From assembly GCF_008014745.1 (NCBI RefSeq), contig NZ_VPFD01000031.1:1-64000 (forward strand): DNA of 64,000 bases. The letters run 5' to 3'. The translations under genes and the position numbers were made by a program. Under the pieces are notes generated by a model. The model worked only from the letters and a program-made list of their open reading frames with translations. It searched no databases and had not been told where the DNA came from. Source of the stretch: Massilia arenae (GTDB lineage: Bacteria > Pseudomonadota > Gammaproteobacteria > Burkholderiales > Burkholderiaceae_D). Numbering within the stretch: position 1 is the first letter of the stretch; each line of letters starts with the position of its first letter. This document shows, piece after piece, positions 24,391 to 38,495 of this stretch.

Positions 24391-25521
24391 TCAACGCACG
24401 CTGCGAAAACCCTTGCGCAGCTCGTCGGCGAACATTTCCGGCTGCTCCATTGCGGGATAGTGGCCGCCCTTCTCTACCTCGTTGTAGTACATCAGCGTCG
24501 GATAACGCTCTTGCACCCAGCGCCGACTAGCCATGTGCAGGTCGCACGGGAACTGGCTGAAGGCCACCGGCACGGCAAGCTCGCGCTCCTTGAAGGTGCG
24601 CATGCTCTCCCAGTAGATGCGGGCCGACGACCCTGCGGTGCCGGTCAGCCAGTACCAGTCGACGGTGTCGAGGATGTCGTCCATGCTCACCGCGTCGGTC
24701 GGATCGCCGTCGTGGTCCATCCAGCGCCAGTACAGGTCGAGCAGCCACGCCGCCTGGCCAACCGGCGAGTCGGTCAGCGCATAGGCGATCGTCTGCGGGG
24801 TCTGGATCTGCATCAGCTGGTAGCCGGACTGGTTTTCCTTGAAGTCGCGCACGCGCCGTAGCCCTTCTTCTTCCTGCGCGTCGCGCGCTTCCATCCCCTC
24901 GACCACCGGCAGCATATTGAAGTGCACGGCCTTGACCGCCGGTAGCCCGATGCCGCCCAGTTCATTCGTGATCGAATATCCCCAGTCGCCGCCCTGGGCC
25001 ACGAACTGCTCGTAGCCGAGGCGGCGCATCAACTCGACCCAGGCGTGCGCAATGCGTTCCGGCGTCCAGCCGGGTTCGCGCGGCTTGCCCGTCAGGCCGA
25101 AGCCCGGCATCGACGGCAGGACGACGTGGAAGGCGTCAGCCGGGTCATGCCCATGCGCCCGCGGATCGGCCAGCATCCTGGCGGCCCTCACGTTCTCCAC
25201 CACCGATCCCGACCATCCGTGCGTGATCACCAGCGGCAGCGCATCGGGTTCCGGCGAGCGGATGTGGAGGAAGTGGATATCGAGGCCGTCGATAGTCGTC
25301 GACGACGGCTCGAGCGCGTTCAGCCGCGTCTCGGTCGCGCGCCAGTCGTGCCGGTCGCGCCAGTAGTCGGCCAGTGCCCGCAGCCTGGCCAGCGGTACGC
25401 CCTGGCTCCAGTCGTCGACGGTTTCCTTGTCTGGCCAGCGCGTGCGCGCCAGGCGCTGGCGCAAGTCATCGAGGTCGGCCTCGGGAATGGCGAAGGGATG
25501 CGGTCGAATGGCGTTGCTCAC
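24391..25521 (-). CDS. Epoxide hydrolase family protein (EHN plus alpha/beta hydrolase)
   Basis: A 376-residue enzyme has the N-terminal EHN domain (FAIPEADLDDLRQRLARTRWPD) and an alpha/beta hydrolase core: LVITHGWSGSVVE for the oxyanion site, nucleophile Asp in AQGGDWGYSI, and the closing GGHYPAMEQPEMF with the catalytic His. It resembles microsomal-type epoxide hydrolases, which open epoxides to diols. It starts with GTG (25519-25521), which overlaps the stop of the ankyrin gene (GTGA), so the two are translationally coupled. Confidence 0.92.
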   Translation of the reverse strand: MSNAIRPHPFAIPEADLDDLRQRLARTRWPDKETVDDWSQGVPLARLRALADYWRDRHDWRATETRLNALEPSSTTIDGLDIHFLHIRSPEPDALPLVITHGWSGSVVENVRAARMLADPRAHGHDPADAFHVVLPSMPGFGLTGKPREPGWTPERIAHAWVELMRRLGYEQFVAQGGDWGYSITNELGGIGLPAVKAVHFNMLPVVEGMEARDAQEEEGLRRVRDFKENQSGYQLMQIQTPQTIAYALTDSPVGQAAWLLDLYWRWMDHDGDPTDAVSMDDILDTVDWYWLTGTAGSSARIYWESMRTFKERELAVPVAFSQFPCDLHMASRRWVQERYPTLMYYNEVEKGGHYPAMEQPEMFADELRKGFRSVR

Positions 25522-26567
25522 GGCTGGTCTCCTCGTTGATCGTCGGTTGGGCTTTGTGCACGCTTGCGCTCTCTCTCGGCCAGCAGGTCGGCGATAGCGT
25601 CGTCACCGTAGTGCAGCGCCAGCTCGCGCGGCGTCAGGCCTGTATGCCCCCTCAGATCGTGACGGGAGCCCGCTTCGCACAAGGCCCGTACCGCATCGAC
25701 CTGCTGTTGCCACACCGCGTCGTGGAGCGCGCACAGGCCGTTGTAGGGCCCCTGCGCATTCAGCTCGGGCAAGGGCCGGGCGCCACGCCGCGGCTCGGCC
25801 AGCAGGCGGACGATGTCGGCGTGGCCGAAATAGGTGGCGTCGTGCAGGGCGGTGCCGCCCATCAGGCCGATCATGCGGGTCGGATCGGCGCCGGCCTCCA
25901 GCAGCAGGTGCGCGATGTCGAGATGTCCCTCGCGCGCGGCGATGCCCAGCGGCGTGTAGTTGTCATCGAGGCTGCCGACCATCGGCACCTGTTCGTCGAG
26001 ATTCGCGCCGGCGGCGATCAGCCGCTCGACCTCGGCCCGGTCGCCGGCCTTGACCGCCGCGACGAGGGTCAGCGCGGCGACGCGCCCGGCGTCGGCGTCG
26101 ATCCTGGCCTCGATCAGGCGCGCGATGGCGTCAAGGCCATCGCCGCGTGCGATGTCGAGCGCCGTCTGCGCCCAGTGGTTGCGGATGTTCGGCCTGGCGC
26201 CGCGCTCCAGCAGCCGCGCCACGGCGCCGGGATGCTTGTGGAGCACCGCGTCCATCAACGCCGTATTGCCGAGCACGGGCGACTGCTGGTCGATGAAGGC
26301 GCCATGGTCGAGCAGGAAGCCGATGACGTCGGCATTGCCGGACTGCGCCGCCTTGTGGAGCGCACTCGCCCCCATGCGGGGATCGAGCGCCAGCACGTCG
26401 GCGCCGGCGGCGAGCAGCATCGACACCATGTACGACTGCCCCAGGCCGGCCGCGATCATCAGGGGCGTGAAGCCCTCGGGGTCACGGCGATCCGGGTCAG
26501 CGCCGGTGCGGAGCAGTGCGTTCGCGGTGGGAAGGTCTCCCGCGCGAACGGCAGCATGAAGGGGCAT
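25518..26567 (-). CDS. Ankyrin-repeat protein
   Basis: This 349-residue protein consists almost entirely of about nine ankyrin repeats (for example EGFTPLMIAAGLGQSYMVSMLLAAGAD and NTALMDAVLHKHPGAVARLLERGA). There is no signal or membrane segment, so it is a cytoplasmic protein-binding scaffold. The ATG at 26567 begins directly at the first repeat (MPLHAAVRAGD). It is coupled by a 4-base overlap to the epoxide hydrolase gene, which suggests it assists or inhibits that enzyme; that role is an inference. Confidence 0.9.
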   Translation of the reverse strand: MPLHAAVRAGDLPTANALLRTGADPDRRDPEGFTPLMIAAGLGQSYMVSMLLAAGADVLALDPRMGASALHKAAQSGNADVIGFLLDHGAFIDQQSPVLGNTALMDAVLHKHPGAVARLLERGARPNIRNHWAQTALDIARGDGLDAIARLIEARIDADAGRVAALTLVAAVKAGDRAEVERLIAAGANLDEQVPMVGSLDDNYTPLGIAAREGHLDIAHLLLEAGADPTRMIGLMGGTALHDATYFGHADIVRLLAEPRRGARPLPELNAQGPYNGLCALHDAVWQQQVDAVRALCEAGSRHDLRGHTGLTPRELALHYGDDAIADLLAERERKRAQSPTDDQRGDQP

Positions 26568-26783
26568 ACCATCCTCCCGTATGATTGCTATCGAAAGCCA
26601 CAGTTGATAAGTTACCGATAGTAGGGAGGAATCGACAGGTCTGCCGTTAGATAGAACACAGATGCGGCCACAGATGGCGTCCATCGCGTTTTTGCCCGAA
26701 ATGGTAAGCTCATGCTGTTATGACACTGTTGCATTTTCAGACATCAGCACCACGTACCCATTACTGACATACGGAGGAAGCAC

Positions 26784-27299
26784 ATGAATATCGATATTGG
26801 CATCAGCACCGAAGACCGCGCAAAAATCGTCGACTCGCTGTCGGGCGTCCTGGCTGACAGCTATATGCTGTACCTGAAGACCCACAACTTCCACTGGAAC
26901 GTGACCGGCCCGATGTTCCAGACCCTGCACGTGATGTTCCAGGAGCAGTACACCGAGCTGTGGAACGCACTGGACGATATCGCCGAGCGCATCCGCGCCC
27001 TGGGCCATTTCGCACCGGGCACCTACCAGCGCTACGCCGAGCTGTCGACCATCAAGGAAGAAGCGAACGTGCCGGGCGCGCAAGAGATGATCCGCCAGCT
27101 GGTCGCAGGCCAGGAAGCGGTGGCGCGCACCGCCCGTGCGGCCTTCCGCATCGCCGACGCCGCCGACGACCAGCCGACCGCCGGCATGCTGGCGACCCGC
27201 ATGGAAATCCATGAAAAGAATGCGTGGATGCTGCGCGCCTTCCTGGAGCAAGGCGCGGGCCATACCCAGGGTGAAGCGTCGTCGGATTCGAAGAACTGA
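26784..27299 (+). CDS. dps: Dps-family DNA-binding ferritin-like protein
   Basis: A 171-residue ferritin-like protein of the Dps family forms dodecamers that store iron and protect DNA from peroxide. The ferroxidase residues are visible in KTHNFHWNVTGPMF and in the WNALDDIAERIRALG helix. The N-terminal tail is short and not lysine-rich, so strong DNA binding is not evident. The 216-base gap upstream separates it from the divergent ankyrin gene; I see no confident OxyR site. Repeat copy 3 follows. Confidence 0.93.
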   Translation: MNIDIGISTEDRAKIVDSLSGVLADSYMLYLKTHNFHWNVTGPMFQTLHVMFQEQYTELWNALDDIAERIRALGHFAPGTYQRYAELSTIKEEANVPGAQEMIRQLVAGQEAVARTARAAFRIADAADDQPTAGMLATRMEIHEKNAWMLRAFLEQGAGHTQGEASSDSKN

Positions 27300-27320
27300 T
27301 GATCTGAACCAGCGTCAGCA

Positions 27321-27425
27321 CGTCGTTCCCGCGGAGGCGGGAACCTAAGCCCTTCGCTTTATTGACAACGTCGAGCGCAGCCTCGGTGCTGGCAAACTTA
27401 GGTTCCCGCCTTCGCGGGAAAGACG
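27321..27425. repeat. Long inverted-repeat intergenic element, copy 3
   Basis: The left arm (CGTTCCCGCGGAGGCGGGAACC, edges 27321-27349) and right arm (GGTTCCCGCCTTCGCGGGAA, edges 27397-27425) are inverted and enclose about 47 bases. The core differs from copies 1 and 2 by GTTCCC for GTCCCC in both arms, a compensated change that keeps the hairpin. It lies between dps and the antitoxin-like gene. Confidence 0.85.
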
Positions 27426-27460
27426 TTGTTCAAGGGTGGTGGTGACACCACTGCTGCGGC

Positions 27461-27745
27461 TCAATCGCCGCTGCGCCCACCACTCATATGCAAATCGACC
27501 ACCTTCATGATCTCGAGCGTGAGATCGAGGTCGAACTCGCCCGACGCCAGGGCGGCGCCCAGCTGCTCGCGCGGTACGCCGACCGCGGCGGCCAATGCGC
27601 CCAGCCCCGGCGCCTGCGACACCGCCTTCAAGGCGGCGCCAATGATGGCGCCATCGCCATCTTCGAAAGCATCGGCCAGGCAGTCCGCAATCGCATCGAG
27701 CGAATCGAGGCTGGCGGGATCGATCGGGGAATTCTGTTCACTCAT
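27461..27745 (-). CDS. Orphan antitoxin-like HTH protein
   Basis: A 94-residue protein resembles the C-terminal HTH region of the HigA-type addiction-module antidotes (COG3636 type): LDAIADCLADAFEDGDGAIIGAALKAV, then LGALAAAVGVPREQLGAALASGEFDLDLTLEIMKVVDLHM. It begins 9 bases after the ftsB stop on the same strand and is probably the last gene of the pyrG-kdsA-eno-ftsB run. No toxin (RelE/HigB-like) gene is adjacent on either side, so an ordinary DNA-binding role is likely. Confidence 0.75.
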   Translation of the reverse strand: MSEQNSPIDPASLDSLDAIADCLADAFEDGDGAIIGAALKAVSQAPGLGALAAAVGVPREQLGAALASGEFDLDLTLEIMKVVDLHMSGGRSGD

Positions 27746-27754
27746 AAGGTTTGA

Positions 27755-28108
27755 CTAGTGTGTCGGCGCGGGCTTGGCGCCGTCCTTCGGGGGCGGCGGC
27801 GGAGGCGGCACGGTCATCGACTCGACCGGCTGCTCGTTCTTGCGCAGCACCTGCACGAAGATCTCGCCCTGCTTGATCATGCCCAGGTCGTAGCGCGCGC
27901 GCTCTTCGACCGCGCCGGTGCCATCCCTCAGGTCAACCACCTCCGAGGCCAGCTTGGCGTTCCTCGCGGTGAGCTGCTCGGTCTTGAGCCGCGTGGCCTC
28001 GACCTGGCCCTGCATGTCGGCCACGGACAGCCAGCCTCCCTTGCCGAGCCAGAGTGGGTACTGGATCAGCACGAGCAGGACGGCAAGGGCGATCGTGATC
28101 AGGCGCAT
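27755..28108 (-). CDS. ftsB: Cell division protein FtsB
   Basis: FtsB joins FtsL and FtsQ in the divisome at the inner membrane. The 117-residue chain has one N-terminal membrane helix ([22 protein letters not shown]), a coiled coil (about 30-65) and the family segment [26 protein letters not shown] Pro-rich tail ([10 protein letters not shown]) is added. It follows eno, the usual betaproteobacterial order, with a strong hairpin in between (28130-28182). Confidence 0.94.
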   Translation of the reverse strand: MRLITIALAVLLVLIQYPLWLGKGGWLSVADMQGQVEATRLKTEQLTARNAKLASEVVDLRDGTGAVEERARYDLGMIKQGEIFVQVLRKNEQPVESMTVPPPPPPPKDGAKPAPTH

Positions 28109-28129
28109 GGCAAAAAGAGAAACGAAAAC

Positions 28130-28182
28130 GGCCGGTGGACCGACGGTGGGTGGCTATGCCCACCACCGCCGGTCCACCGGCC
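28130..28182 (-). terminator. Hairpin terminator or attenuator between eno and ftsB
   Basis: Arms GGCCGGTGGACCG... (28130-28153) and its near-complement (28159-28182) form an about 23-bp stem. In the minus direction it is followed by an interrupted T tract. It should end or reduce eno transcription before ftsB. Confidence 0.7.
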
Positions 28183-28189
28183 TGATGGA

Positions 28190-32158
<3,969 letters not shown>

Positions 32159-32275
32159 TCAAGGCAGCAACACCCTCCGATGGACTGTCGTCGCCCGATC
32201 ACAAACCGACTATTCTGGGTGCATTTTCGTTTCGGTTGGGCAATAATTGTAACCGGTCGGAAGAGACAATATTTT

Positions 32276-32283
32276 GCCGATAA
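32276..32283 (+). promoter_or_regulatory. Possible sigma-28 -10 element before the chemoreceptor
   Basis: GCCGATAA, the sigma-28 (FliA) -10 consensus, occurs 93 bases before the chemoreceptor start. A TAAA-type -35 is not found at the usual 15-base spacing, so the call is weak. The rest of the 290-base gap 32087-32376 shows no ORF. Confidence 0.3.
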
Positions 32284-32376
32284 CAGTCGTAATGACAGTT
32301 CTGGTGCCATAAGCACAATAAAGCCGCACGGATGCCACCAATCCGGCGGAAAACCCCTATCTAGATTACATAAAAC

Positions 32377-34110
32377 ATGGGCAATTTCATCAAACTCAAC
32401 ATCGGTACGCGCCTGGCCGCCGGCTTCGCGCTGACGCTACTGATGACCGTCATCATCGCCACCGTCGGCGTCTGGCGCCTGAACCAGGTCGCGCACGAGA
32501 CAGAAGCGATTCTGGCAGAACCGCTGGCGAAGGAGCGCATGATCGCCGAGTGGTACACCCAGATCTTCGCCGCCGTGCGCCGCACCGCCGCCATCGTCAA
32601 GAGCAGCGACCCGTCGCTGACCGACTTCTTCAAGGAAGACGCGGCCGCCACCGGCAAGCTGTCGGCCGACCTGGTCAAGCAGATCGAACCCCTGATCAGC
32701 GGCGACGACGAGACCGCCCTGTTCAAGTCGGTGATGGAGCACCGCACCGCCTACAGCAAGGCGCGCGACGGCGCGGTCAAGGCCAAGGCCGAAGGCAACG
32801 TCGAACTGGCGGAACAGATCCTGACCCAGCAATTCAACCCGGCCGCCAAGGCCTACCAGGAGCGCGTCAAGGAACTTGTCGACCTGCAGCACAAGCGCAT
32901 CGCCGCCAGCGCCGAGCTGATCGCCAGCACCGCCAGCCGCGGCAACTTCGTGATCGGTTCGCTGGCCGCCGGCGCCCTGCTGCTGGGCGGCGTGTTCGCC
33001 TGGCTGCTGACCCGCTCGATCACCCGTCCGCTGCGCCAGGCGGTGCACGCCGCCGAGCAGGTGGCGGCCGGCGACCTGACGGTCGAAATCGACAGCAAAG
33101 CGACCGATGAAACCGGCGCCCTGCTGCGCGCGCTGGGCCATATGAATACCTCGCTGTCGAAGATCGTCGACGAAGTACGCAGCGGCACGCAGACCATCAG
33201 CGGCGCCTCGAGCGAAATCGCGGCCGGCAGTTTCGACCTGTCCAGCCGCACCGAACAGCAGGCCGCGGCACTGGAAGAAACCGCCGCCTCGATGGAAGAA
33301 CTGACCGGCACCGTGCGCCAGAACGCGGACAACGCGCGCCAGGCCAACCAGCTGGCGATCGCCGCCTCGAGCGTCGCCACCCAGGCTGGCCAGGCGGTTG
33401 ACCAGGTGGTCGCCACCATGGGCTCGATCAACGATTCGTCGCGCAAGATCGTCGACATCATTTCGGTCATCGACGGCATCGCCTTCCAGACCAATATCCT
33501 GGCGCTGAACGCGGCCGTCGAAGCGGCGCGTGCCGGTGAACAGGGCCGCGGCTTCGCGGTCGTGGCATCGGAAGTGCGCACGCTGGCGCAGCGCTCGGCC
33601 GCTGCCGCCAAGGAAATCAAGCAGCTGATCGGCGACTCGGTCGAGAAGGTCGACACCGGCACCAAGCTGGTCGACCACACCGGCGCGACGATGCGCGAAG
33701 TGGTCGACTCGATCCAGCGCGTGACCGACATCATGGGAGAGATCTCGTCGGCGAGCCAGGAACAGATCACCGGCATCGACCAGGTCAACCAGGCCATGGG
33801 CCAGATGGACAATGCGACCCAGCAGAACGCGGCGCTGGTCGAGGAAGCCACCGCCGCCACCGCGGCGCTGCAGGACCAGGCGCAGCGCCTGGCGCAGGTG
33901 GTCGACGTGTTCAAGCTCGATCCGCGCCATGTGACCCCGGCGGCGCCGGTGACGCCGGTGAAGCGTCCGCCGGCACGTCCGGCGCTGGCCAAGCCGGTGG
34001 CGAAAGCCGCGGCAAAGCCTGCACCAAAGGCCACGCCTGCTGCTACCAAGGCAGCCGGCAAGCCCGCCGCACCAGCCAAGGTCAATGAAGCGGAATGGGA
34101 AGAGTTCTAA
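32377..34110 (+). CDS. Methyl-accepting chemotaxis protein
   Basis: This 577-residue transmembrane chemoreceptor has an N-terminal membrane helix (about 10-32), a four-helix-bundle type periplasmic domain (about 33-188, MCP_signal/4HB type), a second helix (about 190-212), a HAMP domain, and a signalling domain whose tip reads [31 protein letters not shown] Pro/Ala/Lys-rich linker ends in EAEWEEF, a C-terminal W-x-x-F pentapeptide of the kind that tethers CheR/CheB. The ligand is unknown. A strong terminator follows. Confidence 0.95.
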   Translation: MGNFIKLNIGTRLAAGFALTLLMTVIIATVGVWRLNQVAHETEAILAEPLAKERMIAEWYTQIFAAVRRTAAIVKSSDPSLTDFFKEDAAATGKLSADLVKQIEPLISGDDETALFKSVMEHRTAYSKARDGAVKAKAEGNVELAEQILTQQFNPAAKAYQERVKELVDLQHKRIAASAELIASTASRGNFVIGSLAAGALLLGGVFAWLLTRSITRPLRQAVHAAEQVAAGDLTVEIDSKATDETGALLRALGHMNTSLSKIVDEVRSGTQTISGASSEIAAGSFDLSSRTEQQAAALEETAASMEELTGTVRQNADNARQANQLAIAASSVATQAGQAVDQVVATMGSINDSSRKIVDIISVIDGIAFQTNILALNAAVEAARAGEQGRGFAVVASEVRTLAQRSAAAAKEIKQLIGDSVEKVDTGTKLVDHTGATMREVVDSIQRVTDIMGEISSASQEQITGIDQVNQAMGQMDNATQQNAALVEEATAATAALQDQAQRLAQVVDVFKLDPRHVTPAAPVTPVKRPPARPALAKPVAKAAAKPAPKATPAATKAAGKPAAPAKVNEAEWEEF

Positions 34111-34130
34111 GCTTCTGTCGCGCCTGAACA

Positions 34131-34167
34131 AAAGCCGCCGTCGCCGCCCTGGCCACGGCGGCTTTTT
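34131..34167 (+). terminator. Terminator after the chemoreceptor, likely bidirectional
   Basis: An 11-bp perfect stem, AAAGCCGCCGT with ACGGCGGCTTT, is followed by more T. The A run on the left gives a T run in the opposite direction, so it can also end the minus-strand lipoprotein gene. Confidence 0.9.
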
Positions 34168-34174
34168 CATTGGT

Positions 34175-34642
34175 TCACTCGAGTACGAGTTTGCCCCGGG
34201 CTAGCCCTCCCTGCCCCTCGCCATCACGCAGCGACCGGAACACCGCACGGTCCCGCGAAAGAGGTTGCCCTGCCGGCACAGGCGTGAAGTCCCCGTTCGC
34301 GCGCGAATGCCGGGCGTAATACACCAGGCGTCCCTCCGCCAGGAACGCGATCGACATGTCGCCGTCGTCCTGGGACTCGAAAGGAATCTGGCGTTCACAA
34401 TGTTCTTCCTGGATGCCCAGCGTCGTGCACACGTGCCGGCGCGCCGTGTAGGGGCCGAACAGATAAACCTGATCCCACGCGAATGACGTGGCCTCGGCAA
34501 GGCGGATGGTCTCCGACTCGCGCTCGTCGACGAGCTTGCCGATCGCCTTGCTCACCCTGGCGTCGTCACTGCAGCCGGCGGCCATGATCGACACTGCGCC
34601 AAGCGTCAAGGCGGACAGGGTAATAGCGGAAAATCGTTTCAT
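34175..34642 (-). CDS. Lipoprotein of unknown function
   Basis: A 155-residue lipoprotein has the lipobox IMAAGC (Cys24). The body contains an ATSFAWDQVYLFGPYT segment and a C-H-type pair (RHVCTTLGIQEEHCER) with a probable disulfide between two cysteines. The middle part is beta-rich. I do not recognise a family. It converges with the chemoreceptor over a shared terminator and is divergent from the sugar symporter. Confidence 0.75.
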   Translation of the reverse strand: MKRFSAITLSALTLGAVSIMAAGCSDDARVSKAIGKLVDERESETIRLAEATSFAWDQVYLFGPYTARRHVCTTLGIQEEHCERQIPFESQDDGDMSIAFLAEGRLVYYARHSRANGDFTPVPAGQPLSRDRAVFRSLRDGEGQGGLARGKLVLE

Positions 34643-34672
34643 CGTGGCTCGCTGCAGATATCAATTCGGTAT

Positions 34673-34701
34673 TTGACATGTAGTCTACTCGACGGCATAC
34701 T
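34673..34701 (+). promoter_or_regulatory. Sigma-70 promoter of the GPH symporter/GH94 operon
   Basis: TTGACA (34673-34678) and CATACT (34696-34701) are separated by 17 bases. The predicted transcription start near 34708 places the GntR-type operator at the very start of the transcript. Confidence 0.65.
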
Positions 34702-34709
34702 TACAGCAG

Positions 34710-34725
34710 ATGTTAGCGCTCACAT
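34710..34725. promoter_or_regulatory. GntR-type operator before the symporter gene
   Basis: ATGTTA-GCGC-TCACAT matches the gluconate-repressor consensus ATGTTA-N4-TAACAT with one mismatch. It overlaps the expected transcription start and lies 25 bases before the ATG. Confidence 0.75.
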
Positions 34726-34750
34726 AATTAGACAAGATCTGGAGACAAGC

Positions 34751-36127
34751 ATGTTCAAGCGCGGGCCCGAGACACCTGCAGCAGCGAACGCCCCCCTCGG
34801 CTGGCGCGAAAAGCTCAGCTATGGCGTGGCCGATATGGGCTTCAATTTTTACTGGGCCAATATCGCGACCTTCCTGCTGATCTTCTACACCGACACCTTC
34901 GGCATCTCGGCGGCGCAGGCCGCCACCCTGCTGGCCTCGATCAAGCTGATCAACGCCTTCACCGACCCGCTGATCGGCGCCGCCGCCGACCGCACCAGCA
35001 CCCGCTTCGGCAAGTTCCGCCCCTACCTGGTCTGGATGTCGATCCCGCTCGGCGCCGCCGCCGTGCTCACCTACACCACGCCCGATCTCGACGCCGACGG
35101 TAAGCTCATCTGGGCCTACGCCAGCTACCTGGCGATGATGGTGTTCTACACCTGCGTCAACATCCCGTATAACGCGCTGTCCGGCGTGATGTCGGCTGAC
35201 CCGCAGGAGCGCTCGACCATCAACGGCCTGCGCTTCATCTTCGCCTTCGCCGGCTCCACCCTGGTGACGGCCGCCACGCCGGCCATGGTGGGGTGGCTGG
35301 GCGCCGGCGACGACGAACGCGGCTGGCAGCTGACCATGGTCGCCTGGAGCATCGCCGCCGCGCTGATGTTCCTGATCACCTTCGCCAACACCCGCGAGCG
35401 GATCGCGCCGCCGCCCGGCCAGAAGAGCGACGTGCTGCGCGACATCCGCGACCTGGCCGCCAACCGTCCCTGGGTGGTGCTGTTCGTGCTGGCCCTGGTG
35501 ATCATGGTGACCATCACCCTGCGCACCACCACCTCGGCCTATTACTTCAAGTACGTGGTCGAACGCCCCGAGCTGATGGCCAGCTTCGTGCCGACCTATA
35601 TGATCTTCGCCGCCATCGGCGCGGCCTGTACGCCGCTCATGACCCGCTACGTCGACAAGAAGCTGCTCATGATCGTCCTGATGAGCGCGACCGCCGTGTT
35701 GTCGGCCTCATTCTTCCTGATCCCCGGCGACCGCATCGACCTGATGTTCGCGCTGCAGGCGGCTACCGGCTTCGTGCTCGGGCCCAAGTCGCCGCTGGCG
35801 TTCTCGATGTACGCCGACACCGCCGACTACAACGAATGGACCACTGGCCGCCGCGCCACCGCCATGACCTTCGCCGCCGCCACCTTCTCGCAAAAGCTGG
35901 GCACCGCGGTCGCGGTGAGCGTGATCGGCGCCGTCTTCACCGCCCTTGGCTACGTGCCGAATGCGGCGCAGACCACCGGCTCGCAAGCCGGCATCGTGTG
36001 GCTGATGTCCTTCGTGCCGGCCTCCTTTGCCCTGCTGGCGGTGCTGGTCATGTGCTTCTATAACCTCGACAGCAAACTACTGGCGCGCATCCAGGCCGAC
36101 CTGACAGCGCGCAAGGCTGCGCCATGA
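34751..36127 (+). CDS. GPH-family sugar:cation symporter
   Basis: This 458-residue protein with 12 predicted membrane helices belongs to the glycoside-pentoside-hexuronide:cation symporters (MelB/LacS-like). It has the family opening [29 protein letters not shown] and the [22 protein letters not shown] loop. It is followed with a 4-base overlap by a GH94 phosphorylase gene, so its substrate is probably a beta-glucosyl disaccharide or aldobionic acid. The ATG at 34751 is preceded by CTGGAG. Confidence 0.9.
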   Translation: MFKRGPETPAAANAPLGWREKLSYGVADMGFNFYWANIATFLLIFYTDTFGISAAQAATLLASIKLINAFTDPLIGAAADRTSTRFGKFRPYLVWMSIPLGAAAVLTYTTPDLDADGKLIWAYASYLAMMVFYTCVNIPYNALSGVMSADPQERSTINGLRFIFAFAGSTLVTAATPAMVGWLGAGDDERGWQLTMVAWSIAAALMFLITFANTRERIAPPPGQKSDVLRDIRDLAANRPWVVLFVLALVIMVTITLRTTTSAYYFKYVVERPELMASFVPTYMIFAAIGAACTPLMTRYVDKKLLMIVLMSATAVLSASFFLIPGDRIDLMFALQAATGFVLGPKSPLAFSMYADTADYNEWTTGRRATAMTFAAATFSQKLGTAVAVSVIGAVFTALGYVPNAAQTTGSQAGIVWLMSFVPASFALLAVLVMCFYNLDSKLLARIQADLTARKAAP

Positions 36128-38493
36128 ACACACAGGAGATTCCATCCATGCTGCACCCGCAAGACGACCGCTACGTGCTCACCAGCCCCACCGCGATGCC
36201 GCAGGCCGGCGGCTTCCTGTGGAACCGCAGGATGATGATCCAGTCGACCTGCCGCGGTTACGCCACCGCCCAGTTCATGCAGCCGGAACCGAGCAAGTAT
36301 TCGCACGCGCCGAACATCCAGGCCAAGTCCTTCATGCAGCCGGAGCAGCATTACTACGCCCACCATCCGGGCCGCTTCTTCTACGTGAAGGACGAAGACA
36401 CGGGCGAGCTGTTCTCGGCGCCCTATGAGCCGGTACGCGGCGGCGTTGACCGCTTCGAATTCTCGGTCGGCCGCCACGACCTGCGCTGGACCGTCGAGAA
36501 GTTCGGCATCCGCATCGAACTTGTGCTCGGCCTGCCGGTGGACGACGTCGCCGAGCTGTGGTCGATGGAAGTGACGAACCTGTCGGACCGCCCGCGCCGC
36601 ATCAGCGTCTATCCCTATTTCACGATCGGCTACATGTCGTGGATGAACCAGTCGGCCGAGTACCGCCACGACCTGGGAGGCATTGTCGCTTCCAGCGTCA
36701 CGCCCTACCAGAAGCTGGAAGACTACTTTAAAAACCGCCTGTTCAAGGACCGCACGGTGCTGCTATGCGAGCAGGCGCCGGACGCCTGGGAGGTTGGCCA
36801 GATCGCCTTCGAAGGCGAAGGCGGCCTGCATGCGCCGTCCGCGATCGCGGGCGAACGCCTGGGCTGCGGCGACGCGCGCTACGAGACGCCGGCCGCCGTG
36901 GTCCAGTACCGGCTGGCGCTGGCGCCGCACGAAGCGGCCACACGCCGCTTCCTGTTCGGCCCCGCCTTCGACGATGCCGAGATCGCATCCCTACGCGAAA
37001 AATACCTGAGCGAACAAGGCTTCGCCGCCGCGGCGCGTAACTACGCGGCCTATATCGCCGAAGGCGAAGGCGTGCTCCGGATCGCGACCCCGGACCGGGA
37101 GCTCGACAACTTCGTCAACACCTGGCTCGCGCGCCAGGTCTACTACCACGGCGACGTCAACCGCCTCTCCACCGACCCGCAGACCCGCAACTACCTGCAG
37201 GACAATATGGGCATGGCCTTCGTCAAGCCGGCGGTGGCGCGCACCGCCTTCCTGCAAGCGCTGAGCCAGCAGGAAGCCAATGGCGCGATGCCGGACGGGA
37301 TCCTGCTGTTCGAAGGTGCTGAGCTGAAATACATCAACCAGATCCCGCACACCGACCACTGCGTGTGGCTGCCGGTATGCCTGCGCGCCTATCTCGACGA
37401 GACGGGCGACGACGCCATCCTCGATGTGCCGGTCGCCACCCACGACGGCGCAGTGAAAACCGCGTTCGAACGCATCTCGCTGGCGATGGACTGGCTGCTA
37501 CAGCGACGCGACGCGCGCGGCCTGTCCTATATCGAGCAGGGTGACTGGTGCGATCCGATGAATATGGTGGGCTACAAGGGCCGCGGCGTCTCGGGCTGGC
37601 TGACGGTGGCGGCGGCCTACGCGCTGAACCTGTGGGCCGACGTGTGCGCGGCGCGCGGCGACGCCGCTTCGTTGACGCGCTACCGCGCTGGCGCCGAAGC
37701 GATGAACGGCGCCGCCGAAGCCCACCTGTGGGACGGCGCCTGGTTCGCACGCGGCATCACCGACGACAACGTCAAGTTCGGCGTCGCCAGCGATACCGAA
37801 GGCCGCATCTACCTCAACCCGCAAAGCTGGGCCTTCCTGTCGGGCGCCGCCAGCGCCGAACAGCGCGCACTGATGCTGGACGCGATCGACGAGCAGCTGC
37901 GCACGCCCTATGGCGTGCAGATGTTCGCGCCGCCCTATAGCGGCATGCGCGAGGACGTCGGCCGCGTCACGCAAAAGCATCCCGGCTCGGCCGAGAACGG
38001 CGCCGTGTACAACCACGCCTCGGTGTTCTACATCTACAGCCTGTACACGATCGGCGAAGCCGACCGCGCCTTCGACGCGCTGCGCAAGATGATCCCCGGC
38101 CCCGGCCTGGACGACTACCTGCAGCGCGGCCAGTTGCCGGTGTTCATCCCCAATTACTACCGCGGCGCCTACAAGGAGTATCCGCGCACCGCCGGGCGCT
38201 CGAGCCAGCTGTTCAACACCGGCACCGTGGCCTGGGTCTACCGCTGCCTGATCGAGGGCCTGTGCGGCCTGAAAGGCGACCTGCAAGGGCTGACGGTGGC
38301 GCCGCAACTGCCGTCGGGCTGGGACGGCATGACGGTGACGCGGCGCTTCCGCGGCGCGACCTTCGAGGTCGACATCAAGCGTGGTGCGGTCGACCGGGTC
38401 GAGGTGATATGCGACGGTGTCGCCCTGCCTGCAGCCCGCATCGACAGGATCGAAGCGGGCCGCACGTATCGGCTTGAGGTAAGCGTGCCGTAG
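36124..38493 (+). CDS. GH94 glycoside phosphorylase, probably aldobionate (cellobionic acid) phosphorylase
   Basis: This 789-residue cytoplasmic enzyme matches GH94: an N-terminal beta-sandwich (about 1-290), a helical linker and an (alpha/alpha)6 barrel with the general-acid region [20 protein letters not shown] (Asp474 or Asp477), then a C-terminal beta domain. GH94 enzymes split beta-glucosyl disaccharides with phosphate to glucose-1-phosphate. Length near 790, the [17 protein letters not shown] opening, gluconokinase nearby and shared gluconate-type operators favour cellobionic (or laminaribionic) acid as substrate, giving gluconate. A cellobiose- or laminaribiose-phosphorylase is the alternative. 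An ATG at 36148 after AGGAG is a possible start. Confidence 0.85.
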   Translation: MNTQEIPSMLHPQDDRYVLTSPTAMPQAGGFLWNRRMMIQSTCRGYATAQFMQPEPSKYSHAPNIQAKSFMQPEQHYYAHHPGRFFYVKDEDTGELFSAPYEPVRGGVDRFEFSVGRHDLRWTVEKFGIRIELVLGLPVDDVAELWSMEVTNLSDRPRRISVYPYFTIGYMSWMNQSAEYRHDLGGIVASSVTPYQKLEDYFKNRLFKDRTVLLCEQAPDAWEVGQIAFEGEGGLHAPSAIAGERLGCGDARYETPAAVVQYRLALAPHEAATRRFLFGPAFDDAEIASLREKYLSEQGFAAAARNYAAYIAEGEGVLRIATPDRELDNFVNTWLARQVYYHGDVNRLSTDPQTRNYLQDNMGMAFVKPAVARTAFLQALSQQEANGAMPDGILLFEGAELKYINQIPHTDHCVWLPVCLRAYLDETGDDAILDVPVATHDGAVKTAFERISLAMDWLLQRRDARGLSYIEQGDWCDPMNMVGYKGRGVSGWLTVAAAYALNLWADVCAARGDAASLTRYRAGAEAMNGAAEAHLWDGAWFARGITDDNVKFGVASDTEGRIYLNPQSWAFLSGAASAEQRALMLDAIDEQLRTPYGVQMFAPPYSGMREDVGRVTQKHPGSAENGAVYNHASVFYIYSLYTIGEADRAFDALRKMIPGPGLDDYLQRGQLPVFIPNYYRGAYKEYPRTAGRSSQLFNTGTVAWVYRCLIEGLCGLKGDLQGLTVAPQLPSGWDGMTVTRRFRGATFEVDIKRGAVDRVEVICDGVALPAARIDRIEAGRTYRLEVSVP

Positions 38494-38495
38494 GG

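Noticed and set aside
3022-27425. CRISPR array from the repeated GC-rich segments
   Set aside because: Copies are few, far apart and inverted pairs; no regular spacers and no cas genes.
27461-27745. Complete toxin-antitoxin module
   Set aside because: Only an antitoxin-like gene is seen; the flanking genes are ftsB and dps, not a toxin.
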